From NCBI RefSeq assembly GCF_025118155.1, contig NW_026251415.1:1-64000 (forward strand): a stretch of 64,000 bases of DNA. Reading direction: 5' to 3'. This document shows, piece after piece, positions 35,582 through 48,756 of the stretch. The notes under the pieces were generated by a model. It was not told where the DNA came from and searched no databases. It saw only the letters and a list, made by a program, of their open reading frames with translations. Position 1 is the first letter of the stretch, and every line of letters begins with the position of its first letter. This DNA comes from Cokeromyces recurvatus (lineage: Eukaryota > Mucoromycota > Mucoromycetes > Mucorales > Mucoraceae). The translations under genes were made by a program, and so were the position numbers.

Positions 35582-36444
35582 CGCTAAATTTTCAAAGATT
35601 TACTTTGTTTAATATATTATTCGAGACTGAGATGAAGCCACTTCAGTTTGAATATCAAGAGAACTTTAGGGTAACGTAGCTCTTTTTTTTTTCCTTTAAG
35701 CATATCTAATTTGATAGTGTTTAGTTTTCAAATAGTTGGGTACATTTCCTAACTAAAATGAATAGCACATCCGCCATTAAGCTTTTTGATACTCGTATAA
35801 AATCAATCGAAAATAAGTTATGGGCTTTAAATGTATGTATAGTAAAATAAATATTAATAAACTAATCAATTAACTTTGTTAGGCTGAAAATATTAGAGTT
35901 CGATTTCATGAACTTTGTATAGAGTCATTCACATTTATAAGCCAAGAAGAATTTGAAACCACATTTAGAGAATGCCTTCAATCACTTAAAGTTGCTCACA
36001 CAAGATATGTTGTAAAAATTGTTTACTGTCTTCTTCAATTATTATTATATGCTTCTACAGCTTACAATGAACAAGTAAGAACATATTTATAATCATGCAA
36101 TTAAAGAAAATGAATATAACTTTAAATTAAAGTTCCAGAAATACATCCTTCAAGTTGGCCAAGCTACTTGGTTTGAAATCTTCCAGTGTTTATTAGATGA
36201 TGCCGTATTTGAAGCAAGTCCCTGTGCAAAATCTATTTCCTTTCAACGATTGTTTAAAATGTTAGCCTGTTATACTCAATATAGACAGCTTCCATCAATC
36301 CCTTATGTTAAACTTCCTTTGTCTATTTGGGATCACTTTTATCTTCAAAGGTCTATCTTCCTTAAATCAATAGGTGAATTAGAAAATAATATTCCTGATT
36401 TAACCTTAATAGAAAAGGTACTCTTTACATGCACTTCAATATGA
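34770..36444 (+). CDS. Hypothetical helical protein, about 411 aa, eight exons
   Basis: I built a model from splice signals and phase: 34770..34777, 34836..35130, 35195..35334, 35414..35521, 35598..35670, 35725..35832, 35883..36074 and 36133..36444. Every junction keeps frame and the sum is 412 codons. The first exon is only 8 nt (ATGAACAT). One intron uses a GTTTGC donor. The predicted protein is leucine/isoleucine-rich, without signal peptide or low complexity, and reads like an alpha-helical repeat or scaffold protein. I recognise no family. The stop follows GTACTC after LIEK, and GTACTC could itself be a donor, so further exons cannot be excluded, though no good ORF follows within 700 bp. 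Confidence 0.7.
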
Positions 36445-37360
36445 GCAATACTGCGTTATCACTTTCTCCTTATCATTACTAAAGTAGAATATAAGTACAT
36501 GTATAAATAAATAAATAAAAATATACATATATACATATATAGATTAAATCAGAATATATGGATATTTATAGTCATCATATATCCTATATTTTTGTATGAA
36601 CGTTATGAAACCTCCCCGTGCACAATGATATGCCTCTATCATAATATATGACATATAGTATTATTATTTGTTTTGTTTCATTAACTAATTGAATACTGTT
36701 GCCCTATATTTCAAACCGTCATTACCGTTTGCTGTCTTTGTTAAATATTTCAAACTTTATCGAGTTCCTTAATAATAATAATAAAAAAAAAAAACAATTA
36801 ACATCATTCACAGATTAATCAAAAAGAATGGGAGAGAATAGAGAGTATTATACGCTTTTCTAACTGGAAAAAAAAAGTTTCGTAAAACTATTATTTATCG
36901 ACTTCATTGAATGACTTTGCTAAATTAAGAAAGGCATAGTATTAATATATCTAAATAGATTGTTTACATGAGAAAAGACTCTCCCTCTCTCTCTCTCTTT
37001 CCTTGGCTGAATTCGTTTGTAATTGTATAAGTCAAGTGCATAACCTGTAAGAGACTGATTATGTAAGATAATAACCATTCAACAATGATTATTTTTAGTT
37101 AAAACTCATCCTATTATATAGATACATATTTATTGAAAAAAGAAAGAAATATTGCTTTCTGAGCATCGTGATATTTATATCAAAGCCTTTAAATACCTGT
37201 ATCACAATAAGCTTTGCATAGCCACAGTGATGATCACAAAAAAATGGGCAAAAATTTGATTTTTAAATGCAAAAAAAACATTATATATAGTATTCCTTTT
37301 TCTTTTTTTCTTTTTTTTTTTAAGTTATTATTTCATACAGATATCTCATTGATCCATATT
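36445..37360. other. Intergenic, no gene seen
   Basis: AT-rich spacer between the orphan gene and the SDR gene, with a CT microsatellite at about 36981-36999. The in-frame extension upstream of 37361 is low-complexity and probably untranslated leader. Confidence 0.5.
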
Positions 37361-38022
37361 ATGGTAAAGATCTCTGTATTAGGAGGTTCGAAAGGATGTT
37401 CTCGTGCCATGGTTGTTCAAGGGCTCGAAGAAGGCAAACATGATTTTAAACTTTTAATTCGAAATCCAGATCACATGGAGTATACAGAGGAACAAAAGGC
37501 AAAATTGAGTATTATAAGGGGAGACGCTTTAGATGAAAAAGCAGTAAAAGAAACAATTCAAGGTACAGATGTCGTTGTTTATTCTATTGGAAGTGTTGTG
37601 GATCTTAAAAGTGGGAAAATGGTTTCACCTGGTTTATGTCATGATACTATGACTGTATTAATCAGAGTCCTTGATCATCTTGATGAAAATGAACGACCTA
37701 AGCGTCTTGTTGTTGTCTCAACTACTGGGTTAGACGGCATGAAGGAAGTCCCTTATTTGTTTAGACCTCTTTATTATTTCCTTTTACATGAACCACACCA
37801 AGATAAGCAGAGATTAGAGGATTTAGTAGAGCATAAAAACAAATCGATTCATGATTGGATCATTGTACGACCCAGCTTATTAACAAATGGTAAACTTGTT
37901 GGTGATTATAAAGCAAACGTTGGTATTTCAGGATACACAATTTCTCGACAAGATGTTGGTCACTTTTTAATTAATCATTGTATTGAACCTACAACGTGGC
38001 TTAAGAAAAAAGTAGTTGTTAC

Positions 38023-38029
<7 letters not shown>
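37361..38029 (+). CDS. NAD(P)-binding atypical short-chain dehydrogenase (NmrA-like)
   Basis: A single-exon gene. The ATG at 37361 is preferred because MVKISVLGGSKGCSRA directly forms the first Rossmann strand and dinucleotide loop, while codons upstream are low-complexity. The 222-aa protein continues with LLIRNP (second strand), IIRGDALDEKAVKE, DVVVYSIGS (fourth strand), RLVVVSTTGLDG and WIIVRPSLLT, the order seen in atypical SDR/NmrA-like proteins. The classical YxxxK pair is not evident, so it may be a redox sensor or an epimerase-like enzyme rather than a standard dehydrogenase. It ends 61 bp from the 3' end of the convergent transporter gene. Confidence 0.85.
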
Positions 38030-38053
<24 letters not shown>

Positions 38054-38090
38054 GAAAGAAAATCTATTTATAAATAAAGCTTTTTTTTTA

Positions 38091-38795
38091 TTAAACATCG
38101 CCACCAGATGATGATACTACCCATTGTTTAGAAGTTTGATAAAAAGTAAATAGCATCACTATTATTCCAAAACCTATCAAAATTATATCTATTACACGTT
38201 TTAAGCCTTTCGTAGTTGATAATGCCATATGAAATAAAGGAGGAAATATAAGACTTAAAGGGCCTTATATATATGCATAATGAATATTTAACTAGATTCT
38301 GTTATCTATATATTCATACATATTTATATACTTACAACAACAAATGGATCCAATTAAACTTATGAACTTATCTAAATCATTTGCACCAAATAAAGCAATC
38401 AAAGTTCCACAAATAACTACAGAGGCACGAAGTAGATTTTTTTGCCATTTAATGTACAAATTATGTTTACCAGTTCTTTCACCAAACAAGGCATGTTCAA
38501 TGATACGTATAGTAGGAAATAAAGTTAGTGCATTAGATAAAAGAATAGCTGCAGCATAGCCTAATTGAATTGAATTAGGCAGTATACCAGGAGGTAAATT
38601 CAATAAAGCAATTGTTTGAACATTCTCACCAAATGCAAGATAGCCTAATGTACCAACGGAGCATAAAGTAATAGCTACAAGAAACATGACAAAAGTCAAT
38701 ACACTAGGAAATTTTTCAGGGGTTTTCATAGAATCACGAATTGGAATAATTAAACCTTTAAAGAAGTGTAAATGACCAGCATTAAATATTTATTC

Positions 38796-38841
<46 letters not shown>

Positions 38842-40347
38842 GGGGAGGTTACCAATTCCTTCAAAAGAGTATACAGCAGTACCAATAAATACAGCGTAAT
38901 CAGCCGAATTAAATAACCATTTTACATTGGGGCCAATTTTAGTTGAATGAGTAGTATTACTTTCATCTTTAAATATATCGATGATATCATAAACCAATAG
39001 TGTAATCAAACCACCTATGATTAGTGCATCTGATAGAAGCGCAGTTGGTGATAATTTGGTTATATTTCGAATTAACACTAAAGGTATTAATAGAATAGCT
39101 AATATGATAAAGACGGCAGTACTGTTCAAATGAATTATATTCCCACTAAGGGCCCGAACAGCTTCAGTTATGTTTTGTACTATAAAAATTGTCCCTCCAC
39201 ACATAAACCCCAACTATATGTGTATACTAAGACTAAGTTTTACATACACATTTACAAAAAAAAAAGTCAAATGCATATATACCTGAGAAATAGCAATAGA
39301 AAATAATACCATGGATCTCATCCATGATCCATATAATGCGCCACCAATATCACCATAACTACCTGATAAATGCTCTTTGCATTCTAATAATAATAGGAAA
39401 CAATAGAGGGAGATGCCACCCATCAGCCACATGATAATGACTGAAAATAAAAGACCACCATTGGAAAAGGCCTTTGGTAAAAATAGAATACCACTCCCTA
39501 TGAATGCTTTAAATAGCAAAAAAATCGTCTTGGTCGTATTTGCTTTCTTTTTATGATCAGTCTTTTGTAGCTGAGATTGTCGTTTTTTCTTTCCTGATAA
39601 TAAATGTGTTTCTTCTGTTGCTATCTCTTCATTGTTCATATTACTTTCTTCTTCTTCTGAATCAGATAGATCTTCTCCTGCAAATTGATTCATTACAGAT
39701 GTAATAGCCAGAAAATCTAAAAAATGACGTGTTCTATTACGCTTCTTGTAAGGACGATTATAATAATAATAAGCTGATGAAGAAACATTGTCAGTCATCC
39801 TCTTGTCATATTTTCTATTATGAAAAATTCCAGTGTTATAATCTTGACGGATATCAACTGAACATATTGAATCAGGACGAAATTGTTCCTGAAAAGCAGA
39901 GCTATCATTGCTATTACCATATTCTTGTTGAGCAGCTAATAATCGATGTTGCTGATGGACATGAAAACGTCTAAATCCACCTGGTTTATCAAGATTTTCG
40001 TATTCATTATCTATATCATTATCCTGAATAACAGTTGACTTCTTCCTCGAATATTTATGGTTAAGATCGTTTACAGATTTTGAACGATTCAAGGAATGAG
40101 ATGCCATGACTAAACTATTAGCATGATTGTAAATGTCATGTGTAATTGCTGCACCTGGTAAATGATAAGGCACAGGTATTTCGACTTCCACTGGGGGTGA
40201 AGAGGTAAGAGCATCAGACTGTTCTCTTGTTATTAACGAAGAACTAGTTGTGCTTGTTCTACTGCTATTTGAGTCATGGATCAAGTGTTGCTGAACTAGA
40301 CTAAAAATAGTTTCATCATCGATGTTTGTTTTAATATTATTACTCAT
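38091..40347 (-). CDS. Amino-acid transporter, vacuolar Avt3/Avt4-like
   Basis: An amino acid/auxin permease-family (Aa_trans) transporter of the type that exports amino acids from fungal vacuoles. Exons are 40347..39283, 39213..38853, 38755..38336 and 38263..38091, giving 672 aa. About 290 N-terminal residues are hydrophilic and serine- and acid-rich, with KKRNRTRHFLD and an acidic cluster. This long cytosolic head is usual in the Avt3/Avt4 group. The first helix region reads KTIFLLFKAFIGSGILFLPKAF, the diagnostic opening. Later blocks are IAISQLGFMCGG, YSFEGIGLIIPI and LTLFPTIRIIEHALFG. About eleven helices can be counted. The poly-A run in the intron at 38800-38840 lies in non-coding sequence. 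Confidence 0.93.
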
Positions 40348-41645
40348 ATATATATGTATATATATATAGATGTCTTTTGCACAAGTATATGAGAGAAAGA
40401 GAGGAAAAAAAAAAAAAAAGAAAAAAAAAAGAATATTAAAAAAGAAACAGTAAATCATGCTATACCTTTTTTGGTTCTAAAATAATTTACAAGCAGCATA
40501 AAAAATTATGTTTGTTGTATGTTCAAAATCTATTTTCGTCTATAACAATGGGTGGTAAAGCTAATTTTGAAGAATCAAGTAGTTCTATTAATATCTATGT
40601 CAAATGAGTGAATATTTGAGGGCCATTATGAGAAAAATAAGCAGTTAATGATAGACAGGAACAAAAATGCCTTATTTGAACAAAAGAAGTATTTTAGACA
40701 GCAAAGGATAGTAGTAAAATTTGATATTACCAGTTATTCATAACTATTACCAAGTTAATTAAAACTAATGCTCTACCAGTATACTATATTCTATCGCAAA
40801 TTAAAAAAAATTCAATATATGCAATTCCAATAACTGTACTATTGAATACTAATTCTAAAGAGATACAAACTAAAGTTTTATTTACAATTAAAAAAAAAAA
40901 GATTATTGATTGATAAGTCTACTACCTCTCATATAAAGAAAACAATAGATTAATATGAAGAATAAGGAAAAACGTACTGAATGCACAACTACCAATTTGA
41001 AGTCAAAACATCAGTACTTTTTTCAAGTCATATTCTGTCTTTATGGTATGATTAACATAGGAATGAGACGGCTAGTAGCACGTTTAAGATAATCAATAAA
41101 GCTGAGAAGTCTGTAGAAATAGTTACTGATTACTAATTTAATCTATTTCGAGTCGTACATACATTATTCATACTATATACGGTGAATAGCATATGCATAA
41201 AAATTAATATTTCGTTCGCTATAGAAGATGGTCAACTGAATTGAGTCATATAGCCTCCGATCTATTGTTTAATAAAATAAAATAAAATAATAATAATAAA
41301 AAAAACTGAATAGCAGAATCACTACTAATATTGGGAATAAGATTTTTTATAGTTATTTAAAGGTATTTTGCTATCATTCAGTTAATAAGTTTATAGTGGC
41401 TTAATAAAGAATCACTTTAAATAGTTGAGTAAAATGGGGGGGTTTTGTATTTGTGCAACGTTAAAAAAAAATGGAGAGAGAGCTTTCGAAGAGGTCTCTA
41501 AGGACTGCTTTTTTATTTTATGGATTCAATAAACTCAGAAATTAAACTCTTTAACCCACCCCCAGGGCAAAATTATAACATTTGTAGCAACTACTACTTT
41601 TTTCTTTTATTTTTATTTTTTTGGCTTTTATAACATTTGTGATCG
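40348..41645. other. Divergent promoter region, no gene seen
   Basis: About 1.3 kb between the divergent transporter and TIM54 genes. AT-rich, with AATAA repeats at about 41274-41300 and a G run at 41436. No ORF or repeat family recognised. Confidence 0.5.
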
Positions 41646-42853
41646 ATGCCTTTACCGTTTGGATTAAAAATGCCTTCCAAAGGCACACTTATTTTTAGTG
41701 GAATTGCTGGCGCCATTAGTGGCATCGTTTATGTTAGTAATAAGAATGCTGACGAAGCTAGAAAAAGAATAGCACAAAAAGTTTCATTCTTAGCAGATAG
41801 GCCTTGTGGGGTTCATGTTAGTCAATGCATCTTGTATTAATCAATAAAAATATTAAATCATTCTCTTTCTCTCTCTTTCTCTCTCTTTATCTTTTTTTTT
41901 TCTCTAACAGGAAATGCCTCGAAAGGTCCTTGTGTATATATCTGCTCCTCCAGGTGATAGTATTGAAAAAAGTCGAAACTGGTTTCGAGAATATGTTAAA
42001 GTAATTATCTATCATGTTAGGAACGAGATCCTTTATAAATACAATAGATTAAAATTATTTCTTTTTATTATTATTATAGCCTATTCTTGTTGCAGGTGCT
42101 GTTGATTATGAAGTAAAGGAAGCAAAATCTGCTGGACAAATTGAAAGCTCTGTTATTGAAGAAATTGTCAAACTTCATCGTGAAACGACAGAAGAAAAGG
42201 AGCCTATAAAGAATGATTCTGTAAGCAATAATCCATTTGCAACTTCTGCTATGGAAGAGATTATGCATAAGAAACAAGAAGGCAATACTAAGTTTGATGG
42301 TATTTTAGCTATTGGTAGAAATGCTTATCGTGAAGTTCTTAATGGTTATTCAAAAAGTTGTGATACTAGCCTTAAAGTGATAAAGGAGGAAAAGGAGTCG
42401 AATACAGATGTTAAAGAAACTGAACTAGACGAATTAAAGAACGATTTAGATGAAAGACAAACAATAGAAAATAATAATGAAGTCATGCTAGATCAACCAC
42501 AACAGTTCATAGTAGAAGAAAAGGAGAATCATTTTTCATTACCGCCTTCCTTTTCACCAGTCATGTATATTCCGCATGTTAATATTATTGGGTGGAATAA
42601 TATTCCTTATCGACTTTACATGTGGTATGCTGATTATAAAAGAATTGAAGAGGTTGGGAAACATGTCGTTGCTGTTGTATTGAACAATACAAGACCTATT
42701 GAGAAAAGTGATGCTGATTTAGGCCAAAATGAAAAAAAATATTGGATTGGAGATGAATCAGTGAAAGAATTAAAAGACAATGATAAACCTATAGTGATTG
42801 ATGAAAGAATTATTGACAAACTTAAAACTTATACCACTGAAGATCTTCCTTAA
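41646..42853 (+). CDS. TIM54: Mitochondrial import inner-membrane translocase subunit Tim54
   Basis: A component of the TIM22 complex that inserts carrier proteins into the mitochondrial inner membrane. Exons are 41646..41816, 41911..42000 and 42080..42853, giving 344 aa. The N-terminus has LKMPSKGTLIFSGIAGAISGIVYV, a single membrane segment. The family core MPRKVLVYISAPPGDSIEKSRNWFREYVKPILVAGAVDYEV then spans both introns. The middle is acidic and low-complexity (about 215-260), followed by PHVNIIGWNNIPYRLYMWY, another Tim54 block. The first donor could be GTTAGT (used here) or the weaker GTTCAT two codons earlier. Reading phase allows both. Confidence 0.93.
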
Positions 42854-42969
42854 CGGAGTTTATTAAAAAAAATTTATAAATAAAGCTCCTGGAGACAATT
42901 TTTTTTTTTTTTTTCAAATTTTTTTTCTTTTTTTTTTTTCTCTCTAATCAAAACCATAAAATTTAAATC

Positions 42970-43394
42970 ATGGCTCGCGGTGCACAAAAGGAACAAGCTA
43001 GGTAAAGTAAAGAAAAAAGAAATGAAATAACATTGTTAACATATAACGAAAATATTTATATTTGTATAAACTACAGACAAAGAGCTCAAAAGGAAGCTGC
43101 TAAGCGTAAGTCAAATGGTTCACAATTAGGTGCTCGAGCTGCTGGTCTTCAAGTAAGTTAACATAGAATGAAAAATGGTATATATAATTTATATCAATAA
43201 ATTAGATCAAATGTCCTAAATGCTTTATTGCACTTCCCAACTATAACCTTTTAAAACAACATTTCGAGGTAAGAAAGAAAAAGAAAAAGAGAATCGGCCA
43301 TTCTTTTCTTCTTCTTTTCTTAATATAAAATACATCATAATAGGCTAAACATCCAAAGGATCCTGTCCCACCTGAAAGTGATTTTCAAAAATAA
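42970..43394 (+). CDS. ZNF706-like small zinc-finger protein, 73 aa
   Basis: Four short exons: 42970..43001, 43077..43152, 43206..43268 and 43344..43394. The product starts MARGAQKEQARQRAQKEAAKRK, the basic 4F5/SERF-like head. It then has one C2H2 finger (CPKCFIALPNYNLLKQHFEAKH) and ends HPKDPVPPES. Layout and length match human ZNF706 and its plant and fungal relatives. No exon reaches 80 nt, so it is easily missed by ORF scans. Proteins of this family are small nucleic-acid-associated factors; the precise role here is unknown. It lies 116 bp downstream of TIM54 on the same strand. Confidence 0.93.
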
Positions 43395-43774
43395 TTTCAT
43401 GAATCTTAAATAATATATCAAATAGAATTTTTTTTTTAAAAAAAAAGAAAAAAAAAAACTATAGAGAATCCTTCTTTTGTATATCTGCTTTATTAAGTGA
43501 TTAACTAGATATTATACGTCATATCCTATACACTGTCTATTGTAGATATTAAAGTATATATAAAGAATACTGAAACTCTCGGAGTTACCATAACTCTGTA
43601 ATTGAATCAACATGTTTCCTCTTCACAGTATAGAGTAAAAAAAAAACAAAAAAAAATCCCTGTTAAACTACAGGTGTATATAATCCCTGAAGCTTGCTCT
43701 TATGTAATAATAGATTTAGTACAGATATATATGTATATTTTTTTTTGCATTTTATACTAAATAAACATTTGCAG

Positions 43775-44555
43775 CAATTGCTGTATTCGAAAAAAGGGCA
43801 AGTTATTGAATCGTACGACCTTGATACTGTTATTGAATCGCCACAAAAAAAAAAGTTTGTTTCTTTTTTTTTTTTAATATTTATTTTCGTGCGGCTTATT
43901 ATGTTTTACTGTTGTTGTCTCAGTGATATTAACAAAGTCTGTACCTTTTGTAATATAAAAGAAAATATCGATTCAAGAATTGTATTTGAGGTATATTCCT
44001 GTCTGTACTTCTTTTGTTTTCCTGATATAATTTATACCATTAAATAGACAGATGAGCTAATTGCATTCAGAGATCGTTCTCCATCAGCGAAAACTCATTT
44101 ACTTATTATACCCAAAAATCACATCGAAACAGTCAAACATCTTGATGGAGGTGACATAGTATTATGTAAGTTCTATTATAATATGTAGACATATGCTTCC
44201 ACTAAAAAAAAAAAATGCTAGTACAGAAAATGATTATTCTAGGTAAAACACTATTGAAAGAACAAGGATATAATCCAGATGATACCACACAAGTTAGGTA
44301 GTGTCAATCTCTTAAAAGAGATCCTTTATTTATTTTATTTTATTTTTGTCTTCCTCATATTTGACGTGTTACTACTATTGCAGGTTAGGATTTCATGTCC
44401 CTCCTTTTAATTCAGTTAATCATTTGCATATGCATGTGATAGGTTTGCCTTTTAAAAATAAGTATAGGAGTTTTAAATATAGATCAGGCTATCCTTGGTA
44501 TATTGATGCAAAGACTGTTCTTAATAGACTTGCTGAAGGAATGAATCCTGTTTAA
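43775..44555 (+). CDS. HIT-domain nucleotide hydrolase, HINT3-like (5' end unresolved)
   Basis: A histidine-triad protein resembling HINT3, an adenosine phosphoramidase. Supported exons are 43775..43854, 43924..43990, 44048..44165, 44243..44297 and 44384..44555. All phases agree. The domain starts KVCTFCNIKEN (paired cysteines as in HINT3), then ELIAFRDRSPSAKTHLLIIPKNHI, RLGFHVPPFNSVNHLHMHVIG (catalytic HLHMH triad) and YRSGYPWYIDA. The N-terminal exon carrying the ATG was not found. The sequence before 43775 ends in TTTGCAG, a good acceptor, so at least one more exon lies upstream, probably within 43400-43720. A donor at GTTTGT follows the first listed exon. Confidence 0.87.
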
Positions 44556-46618
44556 AATAATAAAATTCTGATTGTTGTTGCTAAGTAACATAGAGTACCT
44601 GCCAATTATCACCAAAAATAAAAAATTAAATTGCAAAAATAAGTCGCTCAAAATACATTTTTGGAATATCAAATTATGGTTTTCATATAATAATATCACT
44701 TAATTGAAGTAACAACAAAAGATATGTTTTTATTTAAAAGAAGAATTTTTTTTATCAAATCAGTTAATAGAATGATATATAACAACTTTCATATGGTAAA
44801 TGGAAACGTAGCTACAAATATCGAACATTTTTTTTTTAAAAAAAAGTCTTCATATTTAACTGTGCTTAGTTTTGCTTTTAACATTGGATCAGAATATTGA
44901 GAGTGAGTGACTATAGAGGGAAATAAACACTACTGTTGTCATTAATATATATATACTTCTATTATAATAATTATAAGTATATAATGAAGAGGTGGTATCC
45001 ATGATTATATATTGGCTTATCAATTCTATAATAATTCATGGTTGTCAGGGGATCAAGATAATAATCAGGTACCATAATTCAATGTTACTTTAATAGCACT
45101 TTCAGCATTTTGCTTTTCAATAGCCGCTATAGCTCTTGAATAGTGTACATTAATAATGCTAAAGGATGAAAGTTAAGGACAATTGTTTTTTATACTCTTG
45201 TTTCTTTTTTTAATGATTTTTATTACTATTAAAACCTCAACTTTGGACTAAATGTATATGAACTTAAAATGTAGAGCACTTCTTTATCCTTAAAAAAGTA
45301 TAGTTGTTTTTACTTATCTTTACACATTTATATTTAATTATAATTCTATTTCTGCCTATACTATTTACAGAGTAACGATAAGCGTTTTTTTTTCTTCTTC
45401 TTCCCAAGACTAACTCTTTTAAACTGTATTATGGTGTTCGTTTTAAAACCAGTAAAGGTTGCTCGTCCATATTAATAATAATAAGAAAAAAAAACTTGGT
45501 AATATTTAAGATTATTCTATTATAGAATAGATGGTATTTTACTTAAAGTAGCCATCATTTATAAATCATATCTACAGTAAACTTAGAAATTCCTGATACA
45601 TGTATTTGTATTAATCAATCTATTACAATAAACCAAAAGAAGAGAGATACATTAAACTTAATAGGTAGGTTATATCGTAACAAGAATAGTACTAATAACT
45701 TCAAAATATCATCTGCTTTATTTAGAAGACTCAATTTCAAAAGTAGTACTATTAAGGAATTAATATAATTAGGTTGTTAAATGTTTCATAAAAAAAAAAG
45801 AACTTTTTTCTTATTTGTTATATTTTACTCTTACACCCAAGTTACCATAATTAGAAGGGAGAAGGAAGCGTTTTAATTACTAAAGGCATAATTAAGTTTC
45901 TAAAGTTATGACTGTGTATCAAGCTATAACTGATATACAGAACTTGATTGATTTGAACCCATTTTTTTTTTTCGTAATTGATAAACATAACTAATTTTCT
46001 ATTGTAAAGTATAATAGAATAGACACGCTAGTTTATGGATGAAGCTTTAGCTATGAACATGAATCATATCTTGAATATAAAAGTTCCATTTAATCAAGCA
46101 TAAAAAAAAAAAAGCTTTATTGTTACTATTTTATTATTCAGGTATCATTCAAGATTTTGACTTTGATTTTAGTTAATTAATGTAAACGATTGAGTTTTGA
46201 AGCAACATTAATTAGTGAAGAGGAAAAAAAATAAAAGGATTATGAACAGTTAACATAGACCAGCAATTTAATTATTAGTCTCACAAAATATTAGTTTATT
46301 TATTTGCATGTTAAAAATGCAGATTAATTATTTCAAATCCGTAATTATAATTTTTCTTTTCTGCTAATGATTGGCTACTTTGAAAACTGCTTTTTAACAC
46401 TATGACTACTGCAGCAGATATGCTGATTTTTTTTTTTTTTTTAATAAGCATTTAGACTTTAACTATTGAGTTTCTTTTTATGGTTTGAGTCCCTTGATTT
46501 TTTGTATCAGGACACAAAAATTACATAAAAAGTTAAGATCATTTCTTAATGTTAGTCTAAAAAATCATCTTTGTTTATGCTTTTTCTTTTCATTTTTTTT
46601 TTTTTTTTTTTTTTTTGT
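44556..46618. other. Long intergenic stretch, no gene seen
   Basis: About 2 kb of AT-rich DNA with no long ORF, repeat family or RNA gene that I can recognise. Its right end is the upstream region of the kinase gene, with a T run at 46592-46615 touching the start codon. Confidence 0.5.
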
Positions 46619-46984
46619 ATGTCTGTATTTAATCAATTTAAAAAGTTATTTGGTAGTGGTTCATTTCTTGGTCACTCTGAAGAAGCGCAAAGCATAAAGA
46701 TAAGACAAGATAAAAATATTAAAAAATCAGAAGCATCTGTTTATAAAGGATTAGAACAATACACATTATTACACAAATTGGGAGAGTATGGTTCTTTTAT
46801 TATTATTTATTTGTGTATATTATGTTGCTATATAACTAAATACTGTATATATGGCCCCATTATCATACATAGAGGAGCCTTTTCTAAGGTATATGAAGCA
46901 ATTGATAATAGAACAAGCCAGCATGTAGCAATAAAAATAGTTAGAAAATTCGAACTAAATCAGATTAAGGTACATATCACGGGG

Positions 46985-47037
<53 letters not shown>

Positions 47038-48756
47038 GTATAACATTTATATATAATTCATATGTAAAATATTTATAGAAAGCAAACGTCTTGAAAGAAG
47101 TTCAAATTATGCGTACATTAAATCATTCTTCAATTGTGAAGCTACTTAGTTTTATTGAAACCAAAAATGTAAGGAAAAAAAAAAAAAGCTTTTTAGATCA
47201 GAATATAATTTCCCCCTCTCCCCCACCAAAAAAAAAAGTATATAAAAATATAAAATGTATGTTATTCTAAAAAAAATATTTGTATCTAGTATTATTTCTT
47301 AGTTTTAGAATTAATGAATGGTGGAGAAGTATTTCATCAAATCGTTCATTTAACTTATTTTAGTGAAGAACTTGCTAGACATTGCATAAGACAAGTAGCT
47401 GAAGGTATTCGATATCTTCATGAAGAAAGAGGTGTTGTTCATAGAGATATTAAGCCTGAAAATATTTTATTTGAACCAATACCATTTATGGAACGAAGGA
47501 TCCCGACTACACGATGGCAACAAAATGAAGATGAATCAAAGGAAGATGAAGGTGACTTCGTACCTGGTCTTGGAGGGGGTTGTATTGGGAAAGTAAAGAT
47601 AGCTGATTTTGGCTTATCAAAAGTGATTTGGGATAAACATACAATGACTCCGTGTGGTACAGTTGGATATACTGCACCTGAAATAGTAAAGGATGAACGA
47701 TACTCAAAGTCTGTTGATATGTGGGCTTTGGGTTGTGTACTCTATACTATGCTCTGCGGATTTCCTCCGTTTTATGACGAAAACATTGCTACACTAACTC
47801 GGAAAGTTGCAAAAGGAAAATATAGTTTCCTAAGCCCCTGGTGGGATCATATCTCTATCGATGCTAAGCATCTTGTTCAAAACTTACTGGTAATTAATCC
47901 AAAAAAGAGATATACAATAAATCAATTTTTAGCTCATCCATGGATGTTGAAACAGGTAAAGTTTTTTTTTATTAATATTAATATTTATATACAATATATA
48001 ATATATATATTGATATGTATATACATATTTGTATGTATTAAGGATAAACTGAGTACTCCTATTTCTATTGTTAAAAGTGACATTGCATCATCGTATACTA
48101 TCCCTAATATAAAAAGAGAAGATAATTATAGTATAAGAGCTGAAAATATAAAAAATGAACCTTGTGATAATAACACTCCATATTTGCTAAAGATATCAAA
48201 TCCTGCAACGACTTCTGTGGCAGTTGAAACAATTTCAATAGCTCCATCATTACCTAGGGACATACCACCTCAATCTTCAAAAAAAAGAAAAGAACTTTTT
48301 CTATCTGGAATTACTACAATGAAGGAGATGTTTGATGTATCTTATGCAGTACACAGGCTGGAGGAAGAAGGAGTAAAACATAAAGAGAATAAAAATTCAG
48401 TTCAACAGCAAACATTTGAGAGTCATTATCGCATGTATCCATTTCGTGATCCACTATCACTTGTTTCAGATAGTGATAGTGATGAAGAAAATATCGATAA
48501 GTTTGTATCCTTCCTTTCTCTGTCAGTTAATGCCAATAAAGCTAAAAAAAAGGATAATTACCACCGACAAACTGGATCCTCATTAAATAAAACAACGGGC
48601 AGTAACTTATTAACTAAACAGCTATTAATGAACATGAAAGCCGATAATTTACCCGTCATCAGCCAACAAGTAACGCCATCATTTGATTTAAATATGAATA
48701 ATGCTACTTTACTTGAGAGGAGAAAAAACTCACTGCTTGTACGTCAATCTGAATAA
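46619..48756 (+). CDS. CAMK-type Ser/Thr protein kinase, Rck1/Rck2-like
   Basis: Exons are 46619..46785, 46873..46969, 47079..47168, 47290..47955 and 48043..48756, giving 577 aa. ATG at 46619 is chosen because the earlier in-frame codons are a T-run artefact. The kinase domain spans about residues 48-295: the glycine loop is GEGAFSKVYEA, the lysine K77 (VAIKIV), HRD at 169-171, DFG at 224-226 and APE at 247-249. An insert of about 40 mostly acidic residues lies between the catalytic loop and DFG, as in fungal Rck-type kinases that act downstream of stress MAP kinases. The activation loop reads TMTPCGTVGYTAPE. The C-terminal half is serine-rich with an acidic cluster SDSDSDEEN. Assignment to the Rck branch is inference. 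The intron after residue 88 contains a 44-T run. Confidence 0.9.

Noticed and set aside
37214..37360. 49-codon upstream extension of the SDR protein
   Set aside because: The extension is low-complexity and the Rossmann strand begins directly at the ATG at 37361.
46485..46697. ORF overlapping the kinase start in another frame
   Set aside because: It is a frame shadow through the T run. The kinase frame carries the family motifs.
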